Origin: Desulfuromonas sp.
GTDB taxonomy: Bacteria; Desulfobacterota; Desulfuromonadia; Desulfuromonadales; UBA2294
Direction: 5' to 3'
NCBI GenBank assembly: GCA_002869615.1
Contig: PKUH01000013.1
Coordinates: forward strand, 1 to 59,142
DNA length: 59,142 bases
Shown: in pieces, positions 8,334-16,707 of the stretch
Layout: each line of letters starts with the position of its first letter
How positions within the stretch are numbered: the stretch's first letter is position 1
Position numbers and translations under genes: made by a program
The notes under the pieces: model-generated
What the model saw: the letters and a program-made list of their open reading frames with translations, nothing else
What the model was told of the DNA's origin: nothing
Databases searched by the model: none

Positions 8334-9482
8334 TTACATTTCAAGAAGCATCTCTTCCGGATCCTCAATGTACTCCTTGATCAGTTTGAGAAAACTGACC
8401 GCTTCTTTGCCGTCGATAATCCGGTGGTCATAGCTCAAAGCGAGATTCATCATCGGCCGGATGGCAATTTCGTCATCAACGACAACTGCCTGCTTCCGGA
8501 TTGCATGCATGCCGAGGACGCCGCTCTGTGGCGGATTGAGAATCGGCGTGCTGAGAACCGAGCCGTAAACGCCGCCGTTACTGATAGTGAAAGTACCGCC
8601 TTCGAGATCGGAGAGATCGAGCTTGCCGTTATTGGCCCGGTCTGAAAAGTTGGCAATCGTCTGCTCGATCTCGGCAAAGTGCAGTTGATCGGCATCCCGG
8701 ATGACCGGAACGACGAGCCCGCGTTCGGTCCCGATCGCTACTCCGACATGATAATAGTTGTGATAGACGATATCATCACCGTCGATGCTGGCATTGACCA
8801 GCGGATACTCCTTGAGGGCTTCGACCGCCGCCTTGATAAAGAACGACATGAAGCCGAGCTTGACGTTATGTTTCTTATTGAAATGATCCTGATGCTTCTT
8901 GCGCAAGGCAATCACCCGCGACATGTCGGCCTCATTGAAGGTTGTCAGCATCGCCGTCTGTTGTCGGGCGGCAAGCAGCCGCTCGGCGATTTTCTTCCGG
9001 ATCGGTGCCATCGGCTTGCGTTCGACCGGGCCGTAATCTCGAACCGGTATTGACTTGGCCGGTGACGGGGTTGAAGCCGGTGCGGTCGATTGCGGCGAGG
9101 GCTTCGGTGCCTCTTTTGCCGCAGACTCTTCGGCCGGCGCCGGTGCCTCATGCTTCTCCTTTTTCACCGGGGCTTCTTCCGCCTGTCCGTCGGAATCGGC
9201 CGCGGTTTCTTCTGCTTGTTCATCGGAATCAGAGGAGTCGGCCGGGGCGGTATCGCTCTCTTCAAGGGTTGCGATCACCTCACCGATCGGAACCGTCGCA
9301 CCTTCCTCGGCCTTGATGTGCAGAACCCCGTCCGCTTCGGCGTTGAGCTCCAGTGAAATTTTATCGGTCTCGAGTTCGCAGATCACTTCATCACGGCTCA
9401 CCGTGTCACCATCACTCTTATGCCATTTGGCGATGACCGCTTCAAAAACCGATTCACCAATTTCCGGTATTTTAATATCCAT
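8334..9482 (-). CDS. sucB: 2-oxoglutarate dehydrogenase E2, dihydrolipoyl succinyltransferase
   Basis: E2 core of the 2-oxoglutarate dehydrogenase complex, moving the succinyl group from lipoate to CoA. The 382-residue protein has a lipoyl domain (residues 1-76, with the lipoylated Lys in ETDKISLE), then a 70-residue linker rich in Ala, Pro, Glu and Ser, and the catalytic domain from about residue 146 with the LSYDHRIIDGKEAV active-site motif. No peripheral subunit-binding domain can be seen in the linker, although the usual E2 has one to hold E3. The catalytic domain (ERKPMAPIRKKIAERLL, EFPLVN-type region) matches succinyltransferases. It lies 24 bases after sucA, with a GGAGAGACTG ribosome site. 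Confidence 0.93.
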   Translation of the reverse strand: MDIKIPEIGESVFEAVIAKWHKSDGDTVSRDEVICELETDKISLELNAEADGVLHIKAEEGATVPIGEVIATLEESDTAPADSSDSDEQAEETAADSDGQAEEAPVKKEKHEAPAPAEESAAKEAPKPSPQSTAPASTPSPAKSIPVRDYGPVERKPMAPIRKKIAERLLAARQQTAMLTTFNEADMSRVIALRKKHQDHFNKKHNVKLGFMSFFIKAAVEALKEYPLVNASIDGDDIVYHNYYHVGVAIGTERGLVVPVIRDADQLHFAEIEQTIANFSDRANNGKLDLSDLEGGTFTISNGGVYGSVLSTPILNPPQSGVLGMHAIRKQAVVVDDEIAIRPMMNLALSYDHRIIDGKEAVSFLKLIKEYIEDPEEMLLEM

Positions 9483-9506
9483 CAGTCTCTCCGTTCCAGG
9501 TTCCGA

Positions 9507-12200
9507 TTAAAGCTTCAGCGCCTCTTCAACCAGGCGTTTCTGTTCGAGGTTGTGCAGCCGATGCGAGCCGACAGCTGTTGCAGCTGCCGCCGCCCGGCCG
9601 ATGTAGCGGATGTTGCGGTCGGCCAGCTTGCGCAACTGCGGCTCAATATGTGACCAGGCCCCACTGTTGGCCGGTTCCTCCTGGGCCCAGCAGATCTCGA
9701 CATCCTCCGGGTACTCTTTGAGGATCGCTGTGATTTTGTCAGTGCGCAGAGGATACAGTTGTTCGATCCGGACAAGGGCAATTTTTGCGGCTTTTCTTCC
9801 GGTCCGTTGCCGCAACAGGTCATAATAGATCTTGCCGCTGCAGAAGATGATCCGCTTGCACTTGGCGGGGGGGAGGTCGTCACTAATGACCTCCTGAAAG
9901 GATCCCTTTTCGAGTTCGTCGAGCAAGGATCGGCAATCGGGGTGCCGCAACAGGCTTTTGGGGGTGAAGACGATCAGCGGCCGGCGGAATGGCAGTTTAG
10001 CCTGGCGCCGCAGGAGGTGGAAGTGCTGGGCCGGGGTCGTCGGGTTGACGACGAACATGTTGTTGCCGGCGCAGAGCTGCAGGTAGCGTTCTATGCGGGC
10101 GCTCGAATGTTCTGCGCCTTGTCCCTCGTAGCCGTGCGGCAGAAACATCGTAATGCCGCTGGTGCGGTCCCATTTCGAACCGCTGCTGGCGATAAACTGG
10201 TCGATGATGACCTGGGCGCCGTTGGCAAAATCACCAAACTGGGCTTCCCAGATGGTCAGCCCGCCCGGATGTTCAAGCGAGTAGCCATATTCGAATCCAA
10301 GGACAGCCGCCTCCGACAGAGAGCTGTCGAAAACATTGAAACGGGCCGGCTCGCTTGTGACTGATGCAAGCGGTGTGTACGGCTTGCCGGTCGTTGAGTC
10401 GTATATTGTGGCGTGGCGGTGGTTGAAGGTGCCGCGCCGCGAATCCTGTCCCGATATGCGGATCGGATGGCCCTCGTTGAGTAGTGTCGCGTAGGCGAGG
10501 TTTTCGGTGGTTCCCCAGTCGAGGAGGTCCCGGTCGCGGACCGAGTCAAGACGTTTTTCGAGCAGCTTGGCGATCTTCGGGTGCGGATTGAAATCATCCG
10601 GCAAGCTGGCCATTTGTCCGGCCAGGTCGGTGATTGTGTCAGCGGCAACTCCGGTTTCAAGGTCCGGTTCCGAATACTCCCGATCGAGTCCGGTCCATTT
10701 TCCGTGGAACCCGATGTCCGACTCGGGCTCGACGACCTTCTCCAGTGCCCGTTCCAGTCCGACCACGATGCGATCGGCGATTTTTTCGAGCTCGTCGGCG
10801 GTGGCAACACCTTCGGCGATCAACTTCTCGCCGTAGACCTTGAAAACTCCCGGCCGCTGTCGAATTTTTTCATACATCAGTGGTTGGGTGAAGCTCGGTT
10901 CGTCCCCTTCGTTGTGCCCGTGCTTGCGGTAACAGATCAATTCAAGGATGGCATCCTTGCCGAATTTCTGTCGATACTCAAGGGCAAGTGAAGCCGCCCA
11001 GATCGCCGCCTCCGGGTCTTCGCCGTGAATATGAAAGATCGGTACCATCAGCATCTTGGTAATGTCGGTGGCATAGAGGGTCGAACGGGAGTCAGCCGGA
11101 ACGGTGGTAAAGCCGATCTGGTTGTTGAGTATGATATGCAGCGTCCCCCGGGTACCGTAGCCTTCAAGTTGAGCCAGGTTAAGGGTTTCGGGGACAATAC
11201 CCTGTCCGGCAAAGGCGGCGTCACCATGAATAAGAACCGGCAGGACCTTGTTGGCCTCTTGGGGGCTGTAATTTTCCTGACGGCCGCGAGCCTTGCCCTC
11301 GACGACCGGGTCGACCGCTTCAAGGTGGCTCGGGTTGTGGGCCATGGTCAAGTGGATCTGGTTGCCATCCGGCCCCTTGAGGTCGGCAGAAAATCCCTTG
11401 TGATACTTGACGTCGCCGTCGCCGACAAAATCGAACTCGGCGTTATCCTTGAACTCCGAGAAGATGTTTTCAGGCGGTTTCTGGAAAACATTAGCGAGAA
11501 TGTTGAGACGACCACGATGGGCCATGCCGAGAACGATATCCCTGATTCCCTCGTGTCGTGCCTTGCCAACCAGGTTCTCCAAAACCGCTATGATTGTTTC
11601 CCCGCCTTCAAGGGAGAATCGCTTCTGGCCGAGAAATTTCTTGTGCAGAAAGGCTTCAAACAGAGTCGCTTCAAGAATCTTGCGATAGATCTGGAGTTTG
11701 GTCTCGTCTGAGAAGCGGGGCCGGTTCAGGCACGATTCCATCCTGTTTTTAAGCCATTGCCGTTCCTCGTTATCCTGGATGTGCATGAATTCGACACCAA
11801 TGCTCCGGCAGTAGGTGTCGCGCATAACGTCAATGATCTCGCGCAGGGTGGCACTCGGCCTGATGAAGCGCCGGGTATGAAACACCGTATCAAGGTCGTC
11901 TTCGGTCAGATCGAATGCATCAAGACTCAATTGCGTATGTTCGAGCAGGCATGGGGATAGGGGGTCGGTACAGGCAAGGAGGTGGCCGATGTCGCGATAC
12001 CGATAGATTAATGACTGTACGGCTGAAGATTTGACGGACATCTCCGGCGAGAGGCCGGTCGAGCCGGTTTCATCGGCTTGCCCGAGAGCAAACCCTTCGA
12101 AATAGGCCCGCCAGGTCGCCGGAACCTGGTCAGGGGATTCTTCCCAGAGCCGATACAGGTTTTCTATCCAGGCCGGGCTGTAATGTGCGTTGTCGCTCAT
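9507..12200 (-). CDS. sucA: 2-oxoglutarate dehydrogenase E1 component
   Basis: Thiamine-diphosphate-dependent E1 that decarboxylates 2-oxoglutarate in the TCA cycle and passes the succinyl unit to the lipoyl group of SucB. The 897-residue length is near the E. coli enzyme. The N-terminal peptide (YSPAWIENLYRLWEESP) that binds E2 is present, followed by GMAHRGRLNILANV, GDVKYHKG, NPSHLEAVDPVVEG and GHNEGDEPSFTQP, all signatures of this family. It starts at ATG 12200 after an AGGA ribosome site. It is the first gene of sucAB, with a TATAAT box upstream. Confidence 0.96.
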   Translation of the reverse strand: MSDNAHYSPAWIENLYRLWEESPDQVPATWRAYFEGFALGQADETGSTGLSPEMSVKSSAVQSLIYRYRDIGHLLACTDPLSPCLLEHTQLSLDAFDLTEDDLDTVFHTRRFIRPSATLREIIDVMRDTYCRSIGVEFMHIQDNEERQWLKNRMESCLNRPRFSDETKLQIYRKILEATLFEAFLHKKFLGQKRFSLEGGETIIAVLENLVGKARHEGIRDIVLGMAHRGRLNILANVFQKPPENIFSEFKDNAEFDFVGDGDVKYHKGFSADLKGPDGNQIHLTMAHNPSHLEAVDPVVEGKARGRQENYSPQEANKVLPVLIHGDAAFAGQGIVPETLNLAQLEGYGTRGTLHIILNNQIGFTTVPADSRSTLYATDITKMLMVPIFHIHGEDPEAAIWAASLALEYRQKFGKDAILELICYRKHGHNEGDEPSFTQPLMYEKIRQRPGVFKVYGEKLIAEGVATADELEKIADRIVVGLERALEKVVEPESDIGFHGKWTGLDREYSEPDLETGVAADTITDLAGQMASLPDDFNPHPKIAKLLEKRLDSVRDRDLLDWGTTENLAYATLLNEGHPIRISGQDSRRGTFNHRHATIYDSTTGKPYTPLASVTSEPARFNVFDSSLSEAAVLGFEYGYSLEHPGGLTIWEAQFGDFANGAQVIIDQFIASSGSKWDRTSGITMFLPHGYEGQGAEHSSARIERYLQLCAGNNMFVVNPTTPAQHFHLLRRQAKLPFRRPLIVFTPKSLLRHPDCRSLLDELEKGSFQEVISDDLPPAKCKRIIFCSGKIYYDLLRQRTGRKAAKIALVRIEQLYPLRTDKITAILKEYPEDVEICWAQEEPANSGAWSHIEPQLRKLADRNIRYIGRAAAAATAVGSHRLHNLEQKRLVEEALKL

Positions 12201-12253
12201 GTTGTCCTGAAAAAGTTTATAACAGTACGATTTAATTGATAATTTAAGGCTAA

Positions 12254-12281
12254 ATTATAACAGGGTGCCGGCCTGATGCAA
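12254..12281 (-). promoter_or_regulatory. Promoter upstream of sucA
   Basis: On the minus strand a perfect TATAAT (12254-12259) lies 16 bases after a weak TTGCAT -35. Transcription would start about 47 bases before the sucA ATG. Confidence 0.45.
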
Positions 12282-12338
12282 TCGTCAAACAGCAAACAAA
12301 GCGGTCTCTTGTCCGGGACAATAATATCTCCCGGTCTT

Positions 12339-12917
12339 TCAGCTCCTGTTGAACTCAACCTTGACATCTTGCCGGTGCGCCGGATCGATCTGCCACAGTG
12401 TGCGGCCACCGAAATTGAAGAGCCGGGCGACGAGGACATCGGGGAACTGTTCAATCCGGATGTTGTAGATGTTGACCGAATCATTGAACAGTTCGCGGCG
12501 GTCGGCAATCTGGTTTTCGATTTCGGTGATGCGCGCACCGAGCTGGCGAAATGACTTGTCAGCTTTGAGGTCGGGGTAGCGTTCAACGACCATAAACAGG
12601 GAGCGCAGGGTGTCGGTCAGCATGTTTTCGGCCTGCATCTGCTGTTTCTCAGTGCGCGCCGAAGTGACCTGCGACCGGGCCTTGATCACCGCCTCAAGGG
12701 TTTTCTGCTCATGCTGCATGTAGCCTTCACAGACCTTGATCAGCTTTGGTAATTCATCGAAGCGTTGTTTGAGCAGAACGTCGATATTGCTCCAGGATTT
12801 ATCGATGTTGTTTTTCAGGCGGACCAGACCATTATAAACAACAATGACATAAAGAATCAGAGCGGTCAGGATGAAAAACAGAACTCCGAGAACAATCCAG
12901 GCGGGGCTGATATCCAT
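12339..12917 (-). CDS. lemA: LemA family membrane protein
   Basis: The 192-residue protein has one N-terminal membrane helix (IVLGVLFFILTALILYVIVVY) followed by the LemA signature: VRLKNNIDKSWSNIDVLLKQR, a long helical bundle and the late YNIRIEQFPDVLVARLFNF. The cellular role of LemA proteins is not settled. The start ATG at 12917 has an AAGGAG site. It follows the GIDE-like gene closely: if that gene is read to its natural end at 12933 the gap is 15 bases. LemA and GIDE-domain proteins are often neighbours, which suggests a joint envelope role. Confidence 0.92.
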   Translation of the reverse strand: MDISPAWIVLGVLFFILTALILYVIVVYNGLVRLKNNIDKSWSNIDVLLKQRFDELPKLIKVCEGYMQHEQKTLEAVIKARSQVTSARTEKQQMQAENMLTDTLRSLFMVVERYPDLKADKSFRQLGARITEIENQIADRRELFNDSVNIYNIRIEQFPDVLVARLFNFGGRTLWQIDPAHRQDVKVEFNRS

Positions 12918-12932
12918 AATTATCTCCTTGTT

Positions 12933-14948
12933 TTAGTGAAAACCGAAATAACTCAAAAGACTATACAGGGCCCAGCCGCCGAGGGCCAGCGAGCCGGACA
13001 TTTACAGGATACTGAACAGTCCGTAATTGCGGGTCAGGTGCGCTTCCGATCTGGTTGCGGCAATAACAAAAGGGTGGGTGCGTTGGGATTAGTGTCCAAT
13101 GACGATCGCATCCTCCTGCTTGGCGGCCTCTTGTCTGGTTGCGAGTTGTTCGCGGAGCACCTGATCCTCGACATCATCCCTGGCCTGTTGCCATTCATCG
13201 GCGTCGATCTGACCATCGCCATCGACATCGTACTTCTGCATGGCGGCCCGGTCAAGCTTGAGATTACGGAGTTTTTCAATCTTGAGCTCATTGAGTGACT
13301 TCCGTTTCTGCTTTTGCAACCTGGCGTCACCGAGAATGTAGAGGAACGCTCCTTCGTGGATAACCTCTTCGACCCATTTTTCATTGCTGTCGTAACTGCT
13401 GCCGCCACCGAGCAGGATGTTGCCCTGGCCGGGTGAGCCTTCCTGCCGGGTGCCGGCTCGCACCGAAGCACGATCCGGGTCGACGGTCACACGTCCGGTT
13501 TGGTCTTCGACATAGAACGGGACATGGCCGCTGCTGGTATCACTTTTGAGCCGCCAGGTGCCCTGGTTTTTGCCGTGTTGTTCGCGACGATAGGTGCGCA
13601 GACGGTAGTAGACGCAAGGTGTCGAGGTCATTGGTGCGACCAGGGCATATTTGCGTCGGGCGTAGCCATGAATTTCGACCATCCCCATGGCCAGCGAACG
13701 GATCTTGCTGGTCGGAGTGTTTTCGATATGGCGTTTCAACAGGAAAAAGCTGAAACCGACCCAGAACAGAAGTACCGCTCCGGCCGCTTGAAAAAGGCCG
13801 AGGCGAAACCCGTATTGCAAAATCTGTCCCGGCAGGCGGTGCCCTGACGAAAAGGCGATAAATGATCCGATCAGAGCAAAAGCAGCGACATTCAGTAAAA
13901 TTGCACGTAGCGGAAGTCGGCGCCCGGTCGGCTCCGGCGGCATCGGCAGGCTTCTGTCGATTTTCTCTTCCTGTTCCTTTTCGCCTGATTTCTCGGCAAT
14001 CGACTGGTCGATTTCATCAATAACCTCGCCAATTCCGGGCATCTCATTGAGCGCGCCGGTGGTCGCCAGTTCGGGTCGGCCGAGCAGGGTCGCTGCGGCA
14101 ACGGTGCCGGGGCTTGCTCCCTCTGGCGCGGCCGGAGTCTTTTTGTGAGGTTGTGGCTGCAGGGCGAGATCGGTCATCAGCCAGCCGAAACGGATAACCT
14201 GCTTCAGGTTCTCGATCTGCCAGTCACTGCCGTCGGCTTCTTTTTTCAGATGACAGCCGGGGAGTTGGGAGAGGCCGTAACCGGTGTGCAGAGTGAAATC
14301 CGGGAAATACTCTTCACAGACCTTCAGCAGGACCCCGATATTGCCGCGGGCGCTGAGGGTCGCCTGTTCGCCGAGGCCTGCGGGATCGAATTTTCCGGGC
14401 AGAACGCGGACAATGGTACTGACCTCTTTATCTGAAACCCGGTAAAGATCGAGGACCGGCTGTCCCATGAGAATCGCCCGTCGGGTCTCTTGTTCGTTGA
14501 GTCGGGCGTTGTCGGCCGTTCCCTGGTAGACATTCTGGACCATCATCCTTTTCAGCTGTTTGTCAACAACCGAACCGGAGATGTCGGCCAGGACTGCGAT
14601 GACCTGAGCATTTCTGGTCATCGAAACGGCATCCTTTGGCGTTGTAAAGATAATTTCATCGTCCGTGATTTCAAGACTGCGCAGGCGCTGTGGACCGAAA
14701 AGGGGGCGTGAGGGTTGAATGATCCAGGTTTTGAGATTCTGTTGTTCAAGCAGGGCGGCTATCGGTTTCACTTTTCCCAGCGGGCCGCTGCCGAAGTGGG
14801 CCAGTCCGCCGCCGAGAATCTTCTGGCGGCAAGTATAAATGTCGATGCCGTGTTCGGCGGCCAGAATGCGCAAGGCTTTCTCGATGCCGTCATTGAGAGA
14901 CGGTACCTGCTCGACAATCAGCGCCTGTTTTTTGTTTTCACTGTTCAT
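12933..14948 (-). pseudogene. GIDE-domain membrane protein with EF-hand; two in-frame TAA codons near the C-terminus
   Basis: The uninterrupted frame runs 14948 to 13089 (619 residues). Residues 1-270 form a soluble domain I do not recognise. Two membrane helices follow at about 350-400, then a GIDE-like domain (HGYARRKYALVAPMTSTPC, VYYRLRTYRRE, YVEDQTGRVTVDP), then a canonical EF-hand loop DVDGDGQIDADE. After the TAA at 13089 the same frame reads on for 29 codons (SQRTHPFVIAATRSEAHL) to a second TAA at 13002, then MSGSLALGGWALYSLLSYFG to a stop at 12933, 15 bases before lemA. HPFVIA plus a closing membrane helix is how GIDE proteins normally end. Both stops are one C-to-T change from CAA (Gln). 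The 619-residue form may still be made, but without its last helix. Confidence 0.7.
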
Positions 14949-15011
14949 GGTTGAATGTCAGGAATTGAGGTCCATTCAATCTAGCGCGAATCGGAAAATA
15001 CATCAAGAAAT

Positions 15012-15638
15012 TCAAGGCTTTTTGGCAATCCCGCGGATGACCGGAGCAACCAGGGAGACAGCGCCGTGCATGCTGTCGCGCTGCAGTTGGCGACAGTCGA
15101 ACCCGGCATCATTCAACGTCGAGAACGTATCCCGGGTCAAATGGCAGTTGCCGGCACAGCATCGCCAGAACGGTTCAATCCGTCTCTGCCAGCGGTAAAC
15201 ACCGCTCCGGTTCGGGTCGACGACATGTTCGATCAGGATAAGAGAACCTCCCGGCCGGAGAACCCGGTACAGTTCTTCGAGGCTCCGCCCGGGTGAGCTG
15301 ACTGAGCAGAGGACCAGCGTAGCGACGGCGTTGTCGAAGGCGTTGTCGGCAAAAGGGAGGTTTTCGGCAACGTTGTCATAAAGGCGCGAGGTAAGTCCCC
15401 GGCTGGCCAGTTTCTTTGCCAGGCGCTGGCGCATGTGATGGTCCGGCTCGGCCAGGACGTACTCAGTTATCGTTTCCGGGTAGTAGTCGAGGTTCGCACC
15501 AGTACCGGCGCCGATCTCAAGAACTGACCCGGACAGGTCCGCCAAAAGCTCCCGACGCCACGGGCCGAGACAGACCTTTTCCGTATGTTGCATGACGGTA
15601 TCGTATAGTCTTGCGGTGCTCCAGGATAGAATTCCCAT
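15012..15638 (-). CDS. Class I SAM-dependent methyltransferase
   Basis: A 208-residue methyltransferase of the type-11 (UbiE/phosphatidylethanolamine N-methyltransferase-like) group. The SAM-binding motif I is VLEIGAGTGANLDYY, followed by LPFADNAFDNAVATLVLCSV and LRPGGSLILIEHV. The substrate cannot be told from the sequence; lipid or small-molecule methylation is common in relatives. It is divergent from the SpoU-type gene at 15705, with little room for a promoter between them. Confidence 0.85.
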   Translation of the reverse strand: MGILSWSTARLYDTVMQHTEKVCLGPWRRELLADLSGSVLEIGAGTGANLDYYPETITEYVLAEPDHHMRQRLAKKLASRGLTSRLYDNVAENLPFADNAFDNAVATLVLCSVSSPGRSLEELYRVLRPGGSLILIEHVVDPNRSGVYRWQRRIEPFWRCCAGNCHLTRDTFSTLNDAGFDCRQLQRDSMHGAVSLVAPVIRGIAKKP

Positions 15639-15704
15639 GACATGAGTTTATCTCTGTTTCACAATGAGGTAAACTGCCGAATTGTCAACTTCTGGAGAAA
15701 TGCT

Positions 15705-16238
15705 ATGGCTCGCAAGCCGAAATTTAAAGAGATCGAGACCCGCTACCGCAAGGATCGGCAGAAAAATGTCATGGCCGTACCGGGTGTACATGATTTTGTT
15801 ATCGTCCTTGATCACCTCAAGGCTGGGTTTAATGTCGCCAAAATCCTGCGTAGCGCCCAGGCCTTCGGTGCCGCTGAAATTCACCTGGTGAATATCGGGG
15901 TGTTCGATCCGGCCCCGGCCAAGGGGGCTTTACGGAAAGTGCCGGCAAAATTCATCGATACCTTTTGCGGGAGTTATGCTGACCTGAACGGACGGGGGTA
16001 TACCTGTTATCTGCTGAGCGGAGACGGCGAGACGAGCCTGACCGAAATTGAATTACCACAAAAAAGCGCTTTCATTTTCGGCCATGAAGAATTCGGGTCG
16101 AGTTTTGAATGTAATGATTTTCCGGAGGTTAAAACCCTTAAAATTCCTCAGTATGGTGAAATGTAGAGCCTCAACGTCAGTAATGCGGCCTCGATTGTTA
16201 TGTTCGAGTACGTGCGGCAGTGGGGCAGGGACAATTAG
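15705..16238 (+). pseudogene. SpoU/TrmH RNA 2'-O-methyltransferase interrupted by in-frame TAG at 16164
   Basis: SPOUT-class 2'-O-ribose methyltransferase for tRNA or rRNA. From ATG 15705 (GGAG eight bases upstream) the frame shows motif 1 (LKAGFNVAKILRSAQAFG), motif 2 (FIFGHEEFGSS) and the start of motif 3 (KIPQYGEM). It then meets TAG at 16164-16166. In the same frame the sequence continues SLNVSNAASIVMFEYVRQWG to a stop at 16236, which is the rest of motif 3. Relatives have Gln just before SLNVS, so the TAG is most simply a CAG changed by one base. The cut product would lack the C-terminal knot and should be inactive. The natural end at 16238 overlaps the converging flavin-protein gene by four bases, as expected for intact neighbours. 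Confidence 0.85.
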
Positions 16239-16693
16239 ATCGATTGTTTGCCGGTCATCGACTCGATGTCAACTTTGAATACCAGCGTATTCTCGAGCGA
16301 ACGGTATGGGTAATCGAAGCGGGTGTCTGAATAGTTTTTCATCAGGATATCAAGGGCATCCCGCTTCTGTTCCACCCCCTCGACAATTGCAATTTTGCCA
16401 AATCCGATCACGCTCTGATAGCGATTGCTCCAGTTGCAGCCCGAATCCTCGTTGCGCACGGTTCCGAGGTCAATGTCAAATTCGAAGCAGATGTTCGGAT
16501 TCTTTTTCAGAATATCAACTTTTGTCCCTTCACGGGCCGAGTGAAAGTAGAGAGTCTTGTCCCGATAGCCGAAGTTGATCGGAATGATATAGGGCCGATC
16601 GTTGTGACTCAGACCGAGCCGGCAGACGCGACACTTGCGGATAACCTCTTCGATTTTTTCAAAATCGGTGATTTGTTTATCGTTTCTGCGCAA
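16235..16693 (-). CDS. Pyridoxamine 5'-phosphate oxidase-like (NimA-type) flavin-binding protein
   Basis: A split-barrel flavin-binding protein of the PPOX/NimA group. Visible signatures are CRVCRLGLSHNDRPYIIPINFGY, then LYFHSAREGTKVDILKKNP and NWSNRYQSVIGFGKIAIVEG. Relatives bind FMN or heme and include nitroimidazole reductases, but the substrate is unknown here. I prefer a TTG start at 16693 (LRRNDKQI) with AAAGGA nine bases upstream. A longer form from 16738 would overlap the end of trxB. It is last in the rubredoxin-lipA-trxB strand group. Confidence 0.8.
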   Translation of the reverse strand: MRRNDKQITDFEKIEEVIRKCRVCRLGLSHNDRPYIIPINFGYRDKTLYFHSAREGTKVDILKKNPNICFEFDIDLGTVRNEDSGCNWSNRYQSVIGFGKIAIVEGVEQKRDALDILMKNYSDTRFDYPYRSLENTLVFKVDIESMTGKQSI

Positions 16694-16707
16694 AGGGCTG
16701 TTTTCCT

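Noticed and set aside
7518-16238. Full reassignment of TAA and TAG to glutamine
   Set aside because: TAA and TAG end many intact genes here at the natural family length (for example nuoL, nuoN, sucA, sucB, the first REC-PilZ gene), so the code is standard. Only partial readthrough or mutation can be considered.
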